Shown here piece by piece: positions 9,021-18,674 of a stretch of DNA of 64,000 bases. The stretch lies in the NCBI RefSeq assembly GCF_017114945.1, contig NZ_JABXKQ010000056.1, positions 62,001 through 126,000 on the forward strand. Direction: 5' to 3'. Position 1 is the first letter of the stretch, and each line of letters begins with the position of its first letter. The stretch comes from Nostoc sp. JL34 (lineage in GTDB: Bacteria; Cyanobacteriota; Cyanobacteriia; Cyanobacteriales; Nostocaceae). Both the position numbers and the translations under genes were made by a program. The notes beneath the pieces were generated by a model that worked only from the letters and a program-made list of their open reading frames with translations, searched no databases and had not been told where the DNA came from.

Positions 9021-9581
9021 TTAATCAGGGTTAATTCGCATCAAAGGTTGACCATATTCTACAGCATCGCCATTTTGAAGGAGAATTTCCATCACCTGGC
9101 CAGAGACTTCGGCTTCGATTTCATTCATCAGCTTCATGGCTTCAATGATACAGACTGTTTGACCTTTGCGGACGCGATCGCCCACTTCCACAAATGCTGC
9201 TTCCCCAGGCGCAGGAGCGCGATAAAACGTTCCTACCATTGGGGAAGGCACTTCTACTAATCTTTGATCAATAGTTGAGGGAGGATTTACTGACAACTGC
9301 ATTTGTGTGCTAGTTCCAGTATTCTCAAATACACGAGATGTGGACACCTCGGTTACCTGACTTCCGCTCACCTGGTTTCCCCCAGACGAACTCGATGTCA
9401 AGCCCGAACCTGCCACACCGCCTCCTAAAGTCCCTTGACCTCCCCACAGCACCTGATTGCTGATGCCCACAGCCTTACGGACTGTTAGCTCAAAGTCATC
9501 GCTTTTGAGCGTGACTTCTGCAATATCTGTTTGTGCGATAGTTGCCAGAAGTTGGCGGATTTCGTTAAAGTCCAATGGCAC
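9021..9581 (-). CDS. accB: Biotin carboxyl carrier protein of acetyl-CoA carboxylase
   Basis: A 186-residue BCCP. The N-terminal region (DFNEIRQLLATIAQTDIAEV) is followed by a flexible Gly/Ser/Thr-rich linker to about residue 105. The C-terminal biotinyl domain carries the biotinylation motif EAMKLMNEIE (Lys near residue 150). It carries the carboxyl group between biotin carboxylase and carboxyltransferase in the first step of fatty acid synthesis. It lies directly downstream of efp on the same strand (109 bases apart), the usual efp-accB pairing in cyanobacteria, so co-transcription is likely. Confidence 0.97.
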   Translation of the reverse strand: MPLDFNEIRQLLATIAQTDIAEVTLKSDDFELTVRKAVGISNQVLWGGQGTLGGGVAGSGLTSSSSGGNQVSGSQVTEVSTSRVFENTGTSTQMQLSVNPPSTIDQRLVEVPSPMVGTFYRAPAPGEAAFVEVGDRVRKGQTVCIIEAMKLMNEIEAEVSGQVMEILLQNGDAVEYGQPLMRINPD

Positions 9582-9690
9582 AGTTTTTATTACCTCGACC
9601 TATCCGTAAATGAGCATCTTAAGTGTGGCAGGGAATTAATCCCTATGTAGGGATTTCAATCGGGAGCAAGCATCTCCGTGGAGATGAAAG

Positions 9691-10248
9691 TTATTCCCTG
9701 CTGATATATTTATCTTCCTGAGTATCAACTTTGATACGTTCTCCTTGGGAAATAAATAAAGGAACCATCACAACTGCACCAGTTTCCAGAGTTGCTGGTT
9801 TTGAGCCACCTGTGGCAGTGTCACCTTTTAAACCGGGATCTGTTTGTACAATTTCCAGAACCACAGACTTAGGCAATTCTACTCCTAGCACCTGTTCGCC
9901 CCACCGGATCACCTCGGCTTCCATACCTTCCTTGAGGTATTTGACGCGATCGCCAATCTGTGCGCGGGTCAATCTGCCTTCTTCGTAGGTTTCCATATCC
10001 ATAAAGACGAACTCATCGCCCTCTTTATAGGTATGCTGCATCGTACTTTTTTCTAGAGTGGCTTGCGGCACTGTTTCCCCTGCTCGGAACGTTTTTTCCA
10101 TTACGCTCCCACTCTGGACATTTTTTAACTTAGTTCGGACAAAGGCGGAACCTTTACCTGGCTTGACGTGTAGGAATTCAAGCACTCGCCATACAGACCC
10201 ATCTAATACAATTGAAACACCGGGTCGAAAGTCGTTACTGGAGATCAT
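9691..10248 (-). CDS. efp: Translation elongation factor P
   Basis: A protein of 185 residues with the three-barrel EF-P layout: KOW-like N-domain ([19 protein letters not shown]), then OB domains ending in [18 protein letters not shown]. The loop [11 protein letters not shown] carries Lys near residue 32, the position modified in many bacteria. EF-P relieves ribosome stalling at polyproline. No EpmA- or EarP-like modification gene is visible nearby. It is upstream of accB. Confidence 0.97.
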   Translation of the reverse strand: MISSNDFRPGVSIVLDGSVWRVLEFLHVKPGKGSAFVRTKLKNVQSGSVMEKTFRAGETVPQATLEKSTMQHTYKEGDEFVFMDMETYEEGRLTRAQIGDRVKYLKEGMEAEVIRWGEQVLGVELPKSVVLEIVQTDPGLKGDTATGGSKPATLETGAVVMVPLFISQGERIKVDTQEDKYISRE

Positions 10249-10299
10249 GAAACTTTCAAATTTTGGAAGACAATCGGCATTTATTGTACCCTTCTAGGG

Positions 10300-10362
10300 T
10301 CGTCATTGGGCATTTGTCATTAGTTAGTTGTCATTTGTCATTAGTCATTTGTCATTTATCCT
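10300..10362. repeat. STRR heptamer repeat (TCATTTG/TCATTAG)
   Basis: Degenerate tandem units of CATTTGT, CATTAGT and similar in the spacer between the divergent efp and cyclophilin genes. Any promoters for those genes must lie around or within it. Confidence 0.65.
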
Positions 10363-10435
10363 CCGCCCTTAACGTGGGAAGATTATTTATGGGTTACGTC
10401 CAGTCAACAATTTAATGCTGCATTTGAGTTATCCC

Positions 10436-11542
10436 ATGCTTAACTTATTAAAATCCTGGCTGAAGAACAGCCTAATGGCAATACTGCTGGTAACAATATT
10501 TTTAGGCATAACTACAGCTGGGTGGACTCCCTCCAGTAGCGCCGCACTGCCAGCCGGCAATGCAATTACCGACGGTAAGGCTTTGTTGCGGTATGCACTC
10601 CCGATAGATAACAAACCTGTACGACAACTACAAGGCAGTTTAGAGGACATTTCTGCCCAACTGCGGGCAAATCGGCGTTGGGGTGCTATTTCCAAAGACA
10701 TCAGCCAAGCATCCCGCATTCTCGATAAACCTTCCCAAATCTTAACAAGCGTTCCCGCAGAACGCCAACCCCAAGCCGAAGCTTGGATTACCGAGTTAAA
10801 ATCTGGGGTGGGTAAATTGCAAGAATTGGCGAACAGCAAAGATAAAGAACAAATTCTGCAAGAGAGAGGCAAACTGCTAAATCTTGTTACTCAGCTAGAA
10901 GAGTCAATGGTGAAACAATTTCCCTTTGAAGTACCTGCTGAGTACAGTAACCTACCGCAACTTAAAGGTCATGCTACTGTAGAAATCAAAACCAACAAAG
11001 GTGATTTGACCCTTGTCGTAGATGGTTACAGCGCCCCGGTCACTGCTGGTAATTTTGTAGATTTGGTACAGAGGGGTTTTTATAATGGCTTAGAATTTAC
11101 CCGTTCTGAAGAATCTTACTTTCTCCAAACTGGAGATCCGGCTGGGAAAGATGTGGGTTTTATTGACCCAAAAACGGGGAAATATCGCGCCATTCCCTTA
11201 GAAGTCTTAGTCCAAGGCGATAAAGCTCCTACTTATGGCGTTACTCTAGAAGAAGCTGGTCGTTACGTTGATATGCCAGTTTTACCTTTTTCTGCATTTG
11301 GTGCAGTAGTGATGGCTCGTCCTGAAAGTGAAGTAAATGGTGGTTCATCACAATTTTTCTTCTTTTTGTTTGAACCAGAACTCACCCCTGCCGGACGCAA
11401 TCTATTAGATGGTCGCTATGCCGTTTTTGGCTATCTCACCGAAGGCAGAGAAATTTTAGATAAACTGAAGGCTGGTGACAAAATTGAATCGGCAAAAGTG
11501 GTTCAGGGCATAGAAAATTTGGTTCAGCCGCAAGCTGCATAA
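10436..11542 (+). CDS. TLP40/CYP38-like peptidyl-prolyl isomerase
   Basis: About 368 residues. The start is set at the ATG at 10436, giving a compact basic N-terminus before a signal helix (SLMAILLVTIFLGITTAGW). The mature protein has an N-terminal helical bundle (residues about 50-170, PVRQLQGSLEDISAQL...) and a C-terminal cyclophilin domain (VEIKTNKGDLTL, SAPVTAGNFVDLVQRGFYNGLEF, GSSQFFFFL). This layout is that of the plant thylakoid lumen protein TLP40/CYP38, which assists photosystem II assembly. The active-site Arg of standard cyclophilins is not obvious, as in CYP38. Likely lumenal or periplasmic. Confidence 0.88.
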   Translation: MLNLLKSWLKNSLMAILLVTIFLGITTAGWTPSSSAALPAGNAITDGKALLRYALPIDNKPVRQLQGSLEDISAQLRANRRWGAISKDISQASRILDKPSQILTSVPAERQPQAEAWITELKSGVGKLQELANSKDKEQILQERGKLLNLVTQLEESMVKQFPFEVPAEYSNLPQLKGHATVEIKTNKGDLTLVVDGYSAPVTAGNFVDLVQRGFYNGLEFTRSEESYFLQTGDPAGKDVGFIDPKTGKYRAIPLEVLVQGDKAPTYGVTLEEAGRYVDMPVLPFSAFGAVVMARPESEVNGGSSQFFFFLFEPELTPAGRNLLDGRYAVFGYLTEGREILDKLKAGDKIESAKVVQGIENLVQPQAA

Positions 11543-11572
11543 GAAGAGAGCAGGGGGAGAATAATTCCTGTA

Positions 11573-11594
11573 GAGACGCGATTAATCGCGTCTC
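11573..11594. repeat. Perfect 22-bp palindrome overlapping the Uma2 stop
   Basis: GAGACGCG-ATTAAT-CGCGTCTC is fully self-complementary. The last codons (R-R-D-stop) of the minus-strand Uma2 gene lie within it. It could act as a bidirectional transcription stop for the convergent cyclophilin and Uma2 genes, or be a member of the palindromic repeat families common in Nostoc genomes. Confidence 0.75.
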
Positions 11595-12169
11595 CCCTGA
11601 TTCAGATTCCCGGCGGTGAATATTTGATCAACTACGATCGCTAATTCTGGAAAAGTCCGTGATCCAATTTGCTGATTAAGTGTAAAAACTGTTTCTTCGT
11701 AAAATCCATCTTCTAGTAGTAACACTGAAATTTTTGTTTCCAGTGGGTCTACAATCCAATATTCAGGAACCTCTAAGGCCGCATATTCCGAGCGTTTATA
11801 ACGATAGTCCCGTTTTACCGACTCTGGACTGACCACCTCGACAATTAGTAACGGTGGTGACTCAAATACTGCTGAAGCATTCAACAATTCTCTAGCTTGC
11901 TCCAGTGTTACTACACACAAATCAGTCAACCTAGATTTATTTCTACCCGTTCTCACCCCACTTTCCCGAAAACACAGCCAAGTAGAGTTACAACGTTTGA
12001 TTTCTGCATCTAGTAATTGCTCAAGAAATTTGGCAATCAAGAAATGTTCTATAGTAGGTGGATTCATTAACTCTAGCTTCCCATCCACCAGTTCATAATG
12101 GAAATCGCTACCATCATCATAGGTTAAGTACTCCTCAAATGTGATGCTGGTTACTGGTGTTGTTACCAT
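11582..12169 (-). CDS. Uma2 family (DUF820) PD-(D/E)XK nuclease-like protein
   Basis: A 195-residue member of the Uma2 family, which is greatly expanded in cyanobacteria. The start TFEEYLTYDDGSDFHYELVDGKLELM gives the family's conserved E-GKL entry. The nuclease-like core shows ESGVRTGRNKSRLTDLCVV (Asp), LLIVEVVSPES (Glu) and a downstream Lys-rich YKRSEYA. The biological role of Uma2 proteins is unclear; they behave as mobile, TnsA-fold genes. The C-terminus is encoded by a palindromic repeat. Confidence 0.88.
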   Translation of the reverse strand: MVTTPVTSITFEEYLTYDDGSDFHYELVDGKLELMNPPTIEHFLIAKFLEQLLDAEIKRCNSTWLCFRESGVRTGRNKSRLTDLCVVTLEQARELLNASAVFESPPLLIVEVVSPESVKRDYRYKRSEYAALEVPEYWIVDPLETKISVLLLEDGFYEETVFTLNQQIGSRTFPELAIVVDQIFTAGNLNQGRRD

Positions 12170-12259
12170 TCCAACTGACTCCTAGACGATACCTTTATCT
12201 TAAAACAGTAAAAGAAATCATCAGTTTTCTTCGTAATTTTGCAACACGGAAAACCGATT

Positions 12260-13282
12260 GTGAACAGTGAGTTATCTTCTCAACAAGTAAAAGACATTGG
12301 CGAACAAGGTCTTTTAGAAAGATTACAGCGCTTCTGCCCACCAGAAATTATCGGCGATGATGCCGCAGTCCTAGAGACTCTACCAGGGCAATCTTTGGTA
12401 GTGACTACAGATGTACTGGTTGATGGCGTGCATTTTAGCAACCTCACCACTTCCCCAGAAGATGCTGGTTGGCGAGCGGCGGCTGCCAATTTATCAGATT
12501 TAGCAGCAATGGGCGCTTCCCCATTGGGAATCACTGTCGGGTTGGGACTACCTGGTGAACTTAGGGTGAGTTGGGTTGAGCGACTATACCAGGGAATGAC
12601 AGAATGCCTGCAAAAATACAATACTTTAATTGTTGGGGGTGATGTCGTGCGATCGCCTGTAACTACTCTGGCAATTACCGCTTTTGGCCAAGTTAACCCT
12701 AGTCAAATTATCCGCCGTTCTGCTGCTGTTGTGGGAGATGCGATCGTCGTTACAGGGGTTCATGGAGCCTCCCACGCTGGCTTAGAACTGCTCTTACATC
12801 CCGAATTAGGACAAAACCTCAAAGATGCAGAACGCACGGCTCTAACCCGCGCACACCAACGCCCACAGCCACGATTAGATGTCTTACCAATCCTCCAGAA
12901 AATCTTTGCATCCTCATGCCCTATACCCATTGCTGGTATGGATAGCAGTGATGGTTTGGCAGATGCGATTATCCAAATTTGCCGCGCTAGTGGCGTTGGC
13001 GCTATCTTAGAACGCAGACAAATTCCCGTACCAAAAACTTTTAACCATTGGTTACCACAAGAACAAGCGCTAGCTTATGCCCTATACGGTGGCGAAGACT
13101 TTGAATTAGTGCTGTGTTTACCACAAAAGTTAGCATCAACCTTAGTGCAACATCTTGGAGAAGGTGCTGCGATCGTAGGCAAGATTACATCTGGATCAAC
13201 AGTACTATTGCACGACGAACAAAAAAAATTCCCCGACCAAGTTTTGAGTCTTAGCCAGGGATTTCAACATTTTAATCAATAG
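12260..13282 (+). CDS. thiL: Thiamine-monophosphate kinase
   Basis: ThiL phosphorylates thiamine monophosphate to thiamine pyrophosphate, the last step of cofactor synthesis. Visible motifs are IIGDDAAVLE, TTDVLVDGVHF, LSDLAAMGASPLGITVGLGLP, GGDVVRSP, the nucleotide segment GMDSSDGLADAI and YGGEDFELV. The GTG at 12260 (340 residues) is chosen because it has an upstream GGA; an in-frame TTG at 12239 would add seven residues. No TPP riboswitch is evident upstream. It is divergent from the Uma2 gene and convergent with gap2. Confidence 0.95.
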   Translation: MNSELSSQQVKDIGEQGLLERLQRFCPPEIIGDDAAVLETLPGQSLVVTTDVLVDGVHFSNLTTSPEDAGWRAAAANLSDLAAMGASPLGITVGLGLPGELRVSWVERLYQGMTECLQKYNTLIVGGDVVRSPVTTLAITAFGQVNPSQIIRRSAAVVGDAIVVTGVHGASHAGLELLLHPELGQNLKDAERTALTRAHQRPQPRLDVLPILQKIFASSCPIPIAGMDSSDGLADAIIQICRASGVGAILERRQIPVPKTFNHWLPQEQALAYALYGGEDFELVLCLPQKLASTLVQHLGEGAAIVGKITSGSTVLLHDEQKKFPDQVLSLSQGFQHFNQ

Positions 13283-13329
13283 TCTTTTGTGATTTTTCTA
13301 ATGACCAATGACTAATGATCAATGACAAA

Positions 13330-14343
13330 TTATTGCCACTTCTCAGCTACCAATTCTGCCAAATCCAAGACTCGTTGGCTGTAACCCCACTCGTTGTCAT
13401 ACCACGCCATAACTTTTACTAAGTCATTACCCAACACCAAAGTCAAGTTGGCATCGACAATTGAAGAAGCATCACTACCTTGATAATCAGACGATACCAG
13501 TTCTAATTCACTGTAGTCCAAAATGCCTTTAAGTGGGCCTTCGGCAGCATCCTTGAGAGCTTGGTTAACTTCTTCAGTAATAGTACGCTTCTCAACCTGA
13601 ACTACGAAATCTACCATTGAGACGTTCGGGGTTGGTACGCGCAAGGCAACGCCATTTAGCTTGCCTTTGAGGTCTGGGATAACCAGTGCCACTGCTTTTG
13701 CTGCACCAGTGGAGGTGGGTACAATGTTTATCGCTGCTGCCCTCGCCCGTCGCAAATCCCGGTGAGAAGCGTCTAACAAGCGCTGATCGCCTGTATAGCT
13801 GTGGGTAGTGGTCATCGTGCCTTTGATGATGCCGAACTTATCATTCAACACCTTGGCGATTGGTGCCAAGCAGTTGGTAGTACAGCTAGCGTTACTGATA
13901 ATGTGGTGTTTGTTGTGGTCATAGTCATGATGATTCACGCCAACCACAAAAGTGCCATCCTCGTTTTTACCAGGAGCGGTAATCAGAACTTTTTTGGCTC
14001 CAGCATTTACATGCTTGAGCGCTCCTTCTTTGCTAGTAAATACCCCGGTTGCTTCGATAATTAGGTCAATTCCCCAATCTTTCCAGGGCAAGTTTTCTGG
14101 GTTGCGATCGGATACGCACTTAATGGTCTTACCGTTAACGATGATAGAGTTATCATCGGCACTAATCTCAGCACCCTTGATCTTCCCTAGCATTGAGTCG
14201 TACTTCAGCAGGTGAGCATTGGTTCTAGGGTCTGATGTGTCATTAATAGCGACAAGATCGATCCTACTATTCTCTCTACCCACCCAGCAACGCGCAAAGT
14301 TACGTCCAATCCGCCCGAAACCGTTGATTGCAACTCTAATCAC
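13330..14343 (-). CDS. gap2: Glyceraldehyde-3-phosphate dehydrogenase, photosynthetic Gap2 type
   Basis: A 337-residue enzyme when started at the GTG at 14343 ([15 protein letters not shown] directly after the start), matching the usual Gap2 length; an ATG 17 codons earlier looks like an over-extension. The catalytic Cys is in [12 protein letters not shown], with the partner His in [27 protein letters not shown] and [20 protein letters not shown] are the Gap2/GapA-B signatures. It reduces bisphosphoglycerate in the Calvin cycle, using NADPH or NADH. It is a single gene convergent with thiL. A run of G (about 14407-14416) lies upstream. Confidence 0.96.
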   Translation of the reverse strand: MIRVAINGFGRIGRNFARCWVGRENSRIDLVAINDTSDPRTNAHLLKYDSMLGKIKGAEISADDNSIIVNGKTIKCVSDRNPENLPWKDWGIDLIIEATGVFTSKEGALKHVNAGAKKVLITAPGKNEDGTFVVGVNHHDYDHNKHHIISNASCTTNCLAPIAKVLNDKFGIIKGTMTTTHSYTGDQRLLDASHRDLRRARAAAINIVPTSTGAAKAVALVIPDLKGKLNGVALRVPTPNVSMVDFVVQVEKRTITEEVNQALKDAAEGPLKGILDYSELELVSSDYQGSDASSIVDANLTLVLGNDLVKVMAWYDNEWGYSQRVLDLAELVAEKWQ

Positions 14344-14459
14344 AGTGTCTTGCCCTCTGTATTTATGCTTATATGTTGATATCGTTGACCCCAATCATAT
14401 CGCAAAGGGGGGGGGCACTTATAACCATAAAGTGTTAGATCAATAAAAAAACACATAAT

Positions 14460-15086
14460 TTATTCAGATTTGTGAGAGTAGAGATTGTTGTTAGTGATAT
14501 ATGATCTGACCGATTCCGGGACTAAATAACGAATTGACTGGCGTTCGCGGCAAAATTTGCGAATTAGACTTGACGAAACTCCTACTAAAGGTATATTCAA
14601 GAGTTGCCAGTGAATGGTTTGTGACTGCTCCCGAAGTTGTTCCTCCACTTGCTTGCAGATTAATTTGCTTTGAGTTATAGTCTCACCACCTAGCAGTCGG
14701 GGTGCGATTAACCAATCACACATTTGTGCTAGTTCGTGTCCACGGTACCAACCGGGTAAGGTTTTGAAAGTATCCAAGCCCACAATCCAGTACCAGTGAG
14801 TATTTGGGTAACAAGCAGATAAGTCAATCAGGGTATTAATGGCATAAGAAGTCCCAGAGCGATTTGTCTCCACTAGTGAGACAGTAAACGCTGGGTTATC
14901 TTTTGTAGCTAATTGCAGCATTTGCACACGATGCTCAAACAAAGCTGCTTCTTTGTGAGGAGGATTTAGGGATGGCACCCAAATTACCTTTTCAAGGGAT
15001 ACTTGATGCAAAGCTGTCTCGGCTACGAGCAGGTGTCCCCAATGAATTGGATCAAATGTGCCACCAAAAATTGCTAGTTGCTGCAT
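14460..15086 (-). CDS. nadD: Nicotinate-nucleotide adenylyltransferase
   Basis: NadD transfers AMP from ATP to nicotinate mononucleotide in NAD synthesis. The nucleotidyltransferase T/HIGH motif is visible as FGGTFDPIHWGHL, and the second signature as GVSSSLIRKF. The start at the ATG at 15086 (MQQLAIFGG) puts the motif at residue 8, as in the family; an earlier ATG at 15134 would add 16 poorly conserved residues. About 208 residues. It lies downstream of no obvious partner; gap2 starts 116 bases beyond its stop. Confidence 0.92.
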   Translation of the reverse strand: MQQLAIFGGTFDPIHWGHLLVAETALHQVSLEKVIWVPSLNPPHKEAALFEHRVQMLQLATKDNPAFTVSLVETNRSGTSYAINTLIDLSACYPNTHWYWIVGLDTFKTLPGWYRGHELAQMCDWLIAPRLLGGETITQSKLICKQVEEQLREQSQTIHWQLLNIPLVGVSSSLIRKFCRERQSIRYLVPESVRSYITNNNLYSHKSE

Positions 15087-15489
15087 CCAGTTAAGCCTGG
15101 GTTTTATGCAATTGAAAAATAGTTTCATTACCAATGTACTATTGTACTCAATTCACGCTTAGACTTGATGCAATTTCAAATCAGTTTCACTAAACAATGT
15201 ATTATGTAGCCAATTCCAGTAAGGTAGACAAAATTATGTATTTGACATTACAAGAATTTCTTTCCCGATGCGGCCAAATTTTTCAGAATAATCTTAAGAA
15301 CAGTTCAGGAATAGCAAAAACCTCCAACCAAGGTAAAATCATTCTGAACCAGAAAAACCAGAGCAGAAACATCTTTTGGGCATCAAAGATGAACATGATA
15401 TAGGAGTAGTTACGGTAAAAATCAAATTCCTGTTATGATACGCGTGTCATTTGTGATTATGGTGTGGTGTGGTGTAAGAGGAGCAATAA
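15087..15489. other. Intergenic region between nadD and murC
   Basis: AT-rich divergent spacer. A weak 68-codon frame (15197-15403, plus strand) lacks a Shine-Dalgarno or recognisable sequence and is not called. AGAGGAG at about 15477-15483 is the ribosome binding site of murC. Confidence 0.5.
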
Positions 15490-16953
15490 ATGACTAATTC
15501 TGTAGATTTTAGTGGTAGACCATTTCATTTTATTGGCATCGGTGGCATAGGTATGTCTGCTTTGGCATACGTTCTCGCAAAGCGTCAATTTCCAGTATCT
15601 GGTTCGGATCTTCGTCCTAACCACATTACGCACAAGTTGGAATCTATCGGTGCTCATATTTTTGGTAAACAAGAGGCAAGCAATCTTGAATTCTTTCAAC
15701 CTCAAGTATTGGCTAATGCAGTAGTATTAAATTCACAAGAACAATTACCTGCTGATACTAAGTCCAAACTGCCTCAAGTCATTTGTTCAACAGCAATTAA
15801 CACAAATAATTTAGAATATAAAGCAGCGCTGGAATTAGGTTGTCCCGTTTTACATCGATCAGATGTACTAGCCGCCTTAATAACCGAGTACTATAGTATT
15901 GCTGTAGCAGGAACACACGGCAAAACTACAACCAGTAGCATGATTGGCTATATGCTTTTGGAAGCAGGTCTCGACCCAACGATTTTAGTAGGTGGCGAAG
16001 TTAATGCTTGGGAAGGGAATGCTCGACTGGGACAAAGCCAATATTTAGTAGCCGAAGCAGATGAATCTGATGGTTCCTTGGTAAAACACGCTCCAGAGAT
16101 TGGCATCATTACCAATATTGAACTCGATCATCCTGACCACTACGATACATTAGAAGAAGTCATTGACATCTTCCAGACATTTGCTAAGGGTTGTAAAACG
16201 TTAATAGGTAGTATTGACTGTGCTACAGTGCGCGATCGCTTGCAACCCACAATCAGCTACAGCTTACACTCAGATACCGCCGCTGATTACACCGTCACCA
16301 ATATTGATTATCGTGCTGATGGCACCACAGCTTTAGTTTGGGAAAAAGGCAAAGCTTTGGGCGTGTTGAAGTTGCGGCTGCTCAGTCGGCACAATCTCAG
16401 CAATGCCTTAGCAGCAGTGGCTGTTGGTCGCGCCTTGGGCTTAGAATTCGGAGCAATTGCTAAAGGCATCGCCACCTTTGAAGGAGCAAGACGCCGCTTT
16501 GAGTTCCGAGGTGAAGTCAATGGCATTACATTCATCGATGACTATGCTCATCATCCCAGCGAGATTCGCGCTACTCTCGCCGCAGCGCGTTTACAGGCAA
16601 GACCAGGGCAAAGAGTGGTTGCCATCTTCCAACCCCATCGCTATAGCCGTACACTGACCTTTTTAGAAGAATTTGCCGAATCCTTTACTCATGCTGATTT
16701 GGTTGTGCTGACTGATATTTACAGTGCAGGCGAACCTAATTTAGGACAAATTAGTGGTGAACATCTAGCGGCAGAAATTGCTAAACAGCATTCTCCTGTC
16801 GTTTATCAACCAACTTTAGCCTCAGTGTGTGAGTACTTGCTACAAACACTACGCCCAGGAGATTTGGCGCTGTTTTTGGGGGCTGGAAACTTGAATCAGG
16901 TGATTCCTGAAGTAATTACGACACTTTGTGAGCCTGCTAAAGCCACATCCTAA
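15490..16953 (+). CDS. murC: UDP-N-acetylmuramate--L-alanine ligase
   Basis: A 487-residue Mur ligase that adds L-Ala to UDP-MurNAc, the first amino-acid step of peptidoglycan precursor synthesis. It shows the N-terminal UDP-binding GIGGIGMSALAYVLA, the ATP P-loop AVAGTHGKTTTSSM, the central AEADESDGSLVKHAP and NIELDHPDHY, and the C-terminal IDDYAHHPSEI and FQPHRYSRT signatures. A strong AGAGGAG lies 7 bases before the ATG. murB follows 122 bases downstream on the same strand. Confidence 0.97.
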   Translation: MTNSVDFSGRPFHFIGIGGIGMSALAYVLAKRQFPVSGSDLRPNHITHKLESIGAHIFGKQEASNLEFFQPQVLANAVVLNSQEQLPADTKSKLPQVICSTAINTNNLEYKAALELGCPVLHRSDVLAALITEYYSIAVAGTHGKTTTSSMIGYMLLEAGLDPTILVGGEVNAWEGNARLGQSQYLVAEADESDGSLVKHAPEIGIITNIELDHPDHYDTLEEVIDIFQTFAKGCKTLIGSIDCATVRDRLQPTISYSLHSDTAADYTVTNIDYRADGTTALVWEKGKALGVLKLRLLSRHNLSNALAAVAVGRALGLEFGAIAKGIATFEGARRRFEFRGEVNGITFIDDYAHHPSEIRATLAAARLQARPGQRVVAIFQPHRYSRTLTFLEEFAESFTHADLVVLTDIYSAGEPNLGQISGEHLAAEIAKQHSPVVYQPTLASVCEYLLQTLRPGDLALFLGAGNLNQVIPEVITTLCEPAKATS

Positions 16954-17075
16954 GTGGAGACTTTGCGAAGTTTTATTTCTGAGCAAAGCGCCCCTCTAGC
17001 AATGGTTTCATAGGTTAACTATTACCGTATCTTTGCGGTAAATAAATGTAAAAATTTTACCAATACAAAGTAAAA

Positions 17076-18074
17076 ATGACCATTTCCCAGGCAGCTGGAA
17101 ACGTCTGCACAGTTTCTGCTTTGAATACAAAGAAACACCAAACAGCTAATTCGGTGGACAGTGAAGTAATTTACTTACCCAGTACTGATTGTGCGATTAA
17201 GTCCCAGGCTTCTTTGTCGGCGTTTACTTCCTATAGAGTTGGCGGAGCCGCTGATTTGTATGTTGCTCCCCGAAACTTAGAAGCACTGCAAGCAAGTCTG
17301 AAATACGCAAAAGAACGTGATTTAAAAGTGACAACACTGGGAGCAGGTTCTAACTTGCTGGTAAGCGATGGTGGTATATCAGGCTTAGTCATTGCTACTC
17401 GTCATCTCCGCTTCAGCCACTTTGACCCAGATAAAGGTCAATTAACCGTTGCTGCCGGAGAATCAATTCCTAGCTTGGCATGGGCAGCAGCAGAATTAGG
17501 GTGGCAAGGATTGGAGTGGGCTGTTGGCATCCCTGGAACAGCAGGAGGGGCCGTGGTGATGAATGCAGGGGCACATAATAGCTGTATCGCAGATATGTTA
17601 GTTAGTGCCCAGGTACTTTCACCGGATGGTACGCTGGAAACTCTTACCCCCGATCAGTTAGGTTATAGCTACCGGACTTCATTATTGCAAGGTGGCGATC
17701 GCATAGTCACTCAAGCCACCTTACAACTCGCGCCAGGTGCCGACCCAACAAAAGTTGTGGCAATCACCAAAGAACACAAAAAGCATCGGTTAAGCACCCA
17801 ACCATACAACTTCCCCAGCTGTGGCAGTGTGTTCCGCAATCCCAAACCTTACAGTGCTGGCTGGTTAATTGAACAAACTGGTCTGAAAGGCTACCAAATT
17901 GGTGGAGCACAAGTAGCACTACTCCATGCTAATTTTATCGTTAACCGTGGTGGAGCAAAAGCTAGTGACATTTTCTGTCTCATTCGCCATATTCAACATC
18001 AAGTACAAGAACGTTGGTCTATTAATTTAGAGCCAGAAGTCAAAATGCTCGGAGAGTTTCAAGGTGCTTGTTGA
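17076..18074 (+). CDS. murB: UDP-N-acetylenolpyruvoylglucosamine reductase
   Basis: A 332-residue flavoenzyme (FAD, NADPH) that converts UDP-GlcNAc enolpyruvate to UDP-MurNAc. Motifs: TSYRVGGAADLYVAP, LGAGSNLLVSDGG, WAVGIPGTAGGAVVMNAGAH, SYRTSLLQGGDRIV, SCGSVFRNPK and the C-terminal EPEVKMLGEF. About 40 residues precede the first conserved block, a modest N-terminal extension. The TTACCG...CGGTAA inverted repeat at 17023-17042 lies in the murC-murB spacer. It forms a pair with murC. Confidence 0.97.
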   Translation: MTISQAAGNVCTVSALNTKKHQTANSVDSEVIYLPSTDCAIKSQASLSAFTSYRVGGAADLYVAPRNLEALQASLKYAKERDLKVTTLGAGSNLLVSDGGISGLVIATRHLRFSHFDPDKGQLTVAAGESIPSLAWAAAELGWQGLEWAVGIPGTAGGAVVMNAGAHNSCIADMLVSAQVLSPDGTLETLTPDQLGYSYRTSLLQGGDRIVTQATLQLAPGADPTKVVAITKEHKKHRLSTQPYNFPSCGSVFRNPKPYSAGWLIEQTGLKGYQIGGAQVALLHANFIVNRGGAKASDIFCLIRHIQHQVQERWSINLEPEVKMLGEFQGAC

Positions 18075-18264
18075 AACTTTCAATTCAGAGTATGGGGAGT
18101 GGGGGATGAGGGAGCAGGGAAGGCAGGGGGAGAAATAACTGATACCCTACTTCCTACTCCCTATTCTAAGATGCATTAATTATTGGTAAAAAAAGAGTCA
18201 AATTACTTACCGCATCTATAATTGAATTTGATTTGTTATTCAACGCACACGCGTACAAATAATT

Positions 18265-18612
18265 ATGACAGGAAAAGGACAGGGATTCGGCTTTGGCTTA
18301 GGAAAAATGAAAGAATTGGCTGAAGCTTTTAAAAAAGCGCAGCAAGTTCAAGAAGGCGCAAAGCGACTCCAAGAAGAATTGGAGCAAATGGAGATTCAAG
18401 GAGAATCTGGCGGTGGTCTGGTGAAGGTGATTGTCAGTGGGAACCAAGAACCCAAGCGGGTAGAAATTTCTCCAGATGCTTTAGCAGAAGGTGCAGAAGT
18501 ACTTTCCGATCTCGTGACAGTGGCAATGAAAGAAGCCTACAACAAGTCCACAGCAACTATGCGGGAACGTATGGAAGAATTAACCAGTGGGTTGGAGTTA
18601 CCTGGATTTTAG
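18265..18612 (+). CDS. YbaB/EbfC family nucleoid-associated protein
   Basis: A protein of 115 residues. The N-terminus is Gly/Phe-rich ([11 protein letters not shown]), then the family helix [26 protein letters not shown], the strand region [23 protein letters not shown] and a C-terminal helix pair. YbaB proteins form dimers that bind DNA without strong sequence preference. In many bacteria the gene sits beside dnaX-recR, but not here. A STRR repeat follows the stop. Confidence 0.92.
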   Translation: MTGKGQGFGFGLGKMKELAEAFKKAQQVQEGAKRLQEELEQMEIQGESGGGLVKVIVSGNQEPKRVEISPDALAEGAEVLSDLVTVAMKEAYNKSTATMRERMEELTSGLELPGF

Positions 18613-18665
18613 TCATTGGTCATTGGTCATTAGTCACTGGACAAATGACTATTGACAAAGGACGA
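18613..18665. repeat. STRR heptamer repeat (TCATTGG/TCATTAG)
   Basis: Three to four TCATTGG/TCATTAG units followed by ACAAATG and ACAAAGG units in the 62-bp spacer between the YbaB and phosphatase genes. Both genes are on the same strand, so transcription may run through it. Confidence 0.7.
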
Positions 18666-18674
18666 ATAACATGT

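Noticed and set aside
13801-14215. Two overlapping plus-strand frames antisense to gap2
   Set aside because: Shadows of the highly conserved gap2 coding sequence without start signals.
15197-15403. 68-codon plus-strand frame upstream of murC
   Set aside because: No Shine-Dalgarno, Asn/Lys/Ile-rich composition like random AT-rich DNA, no family resemblance.
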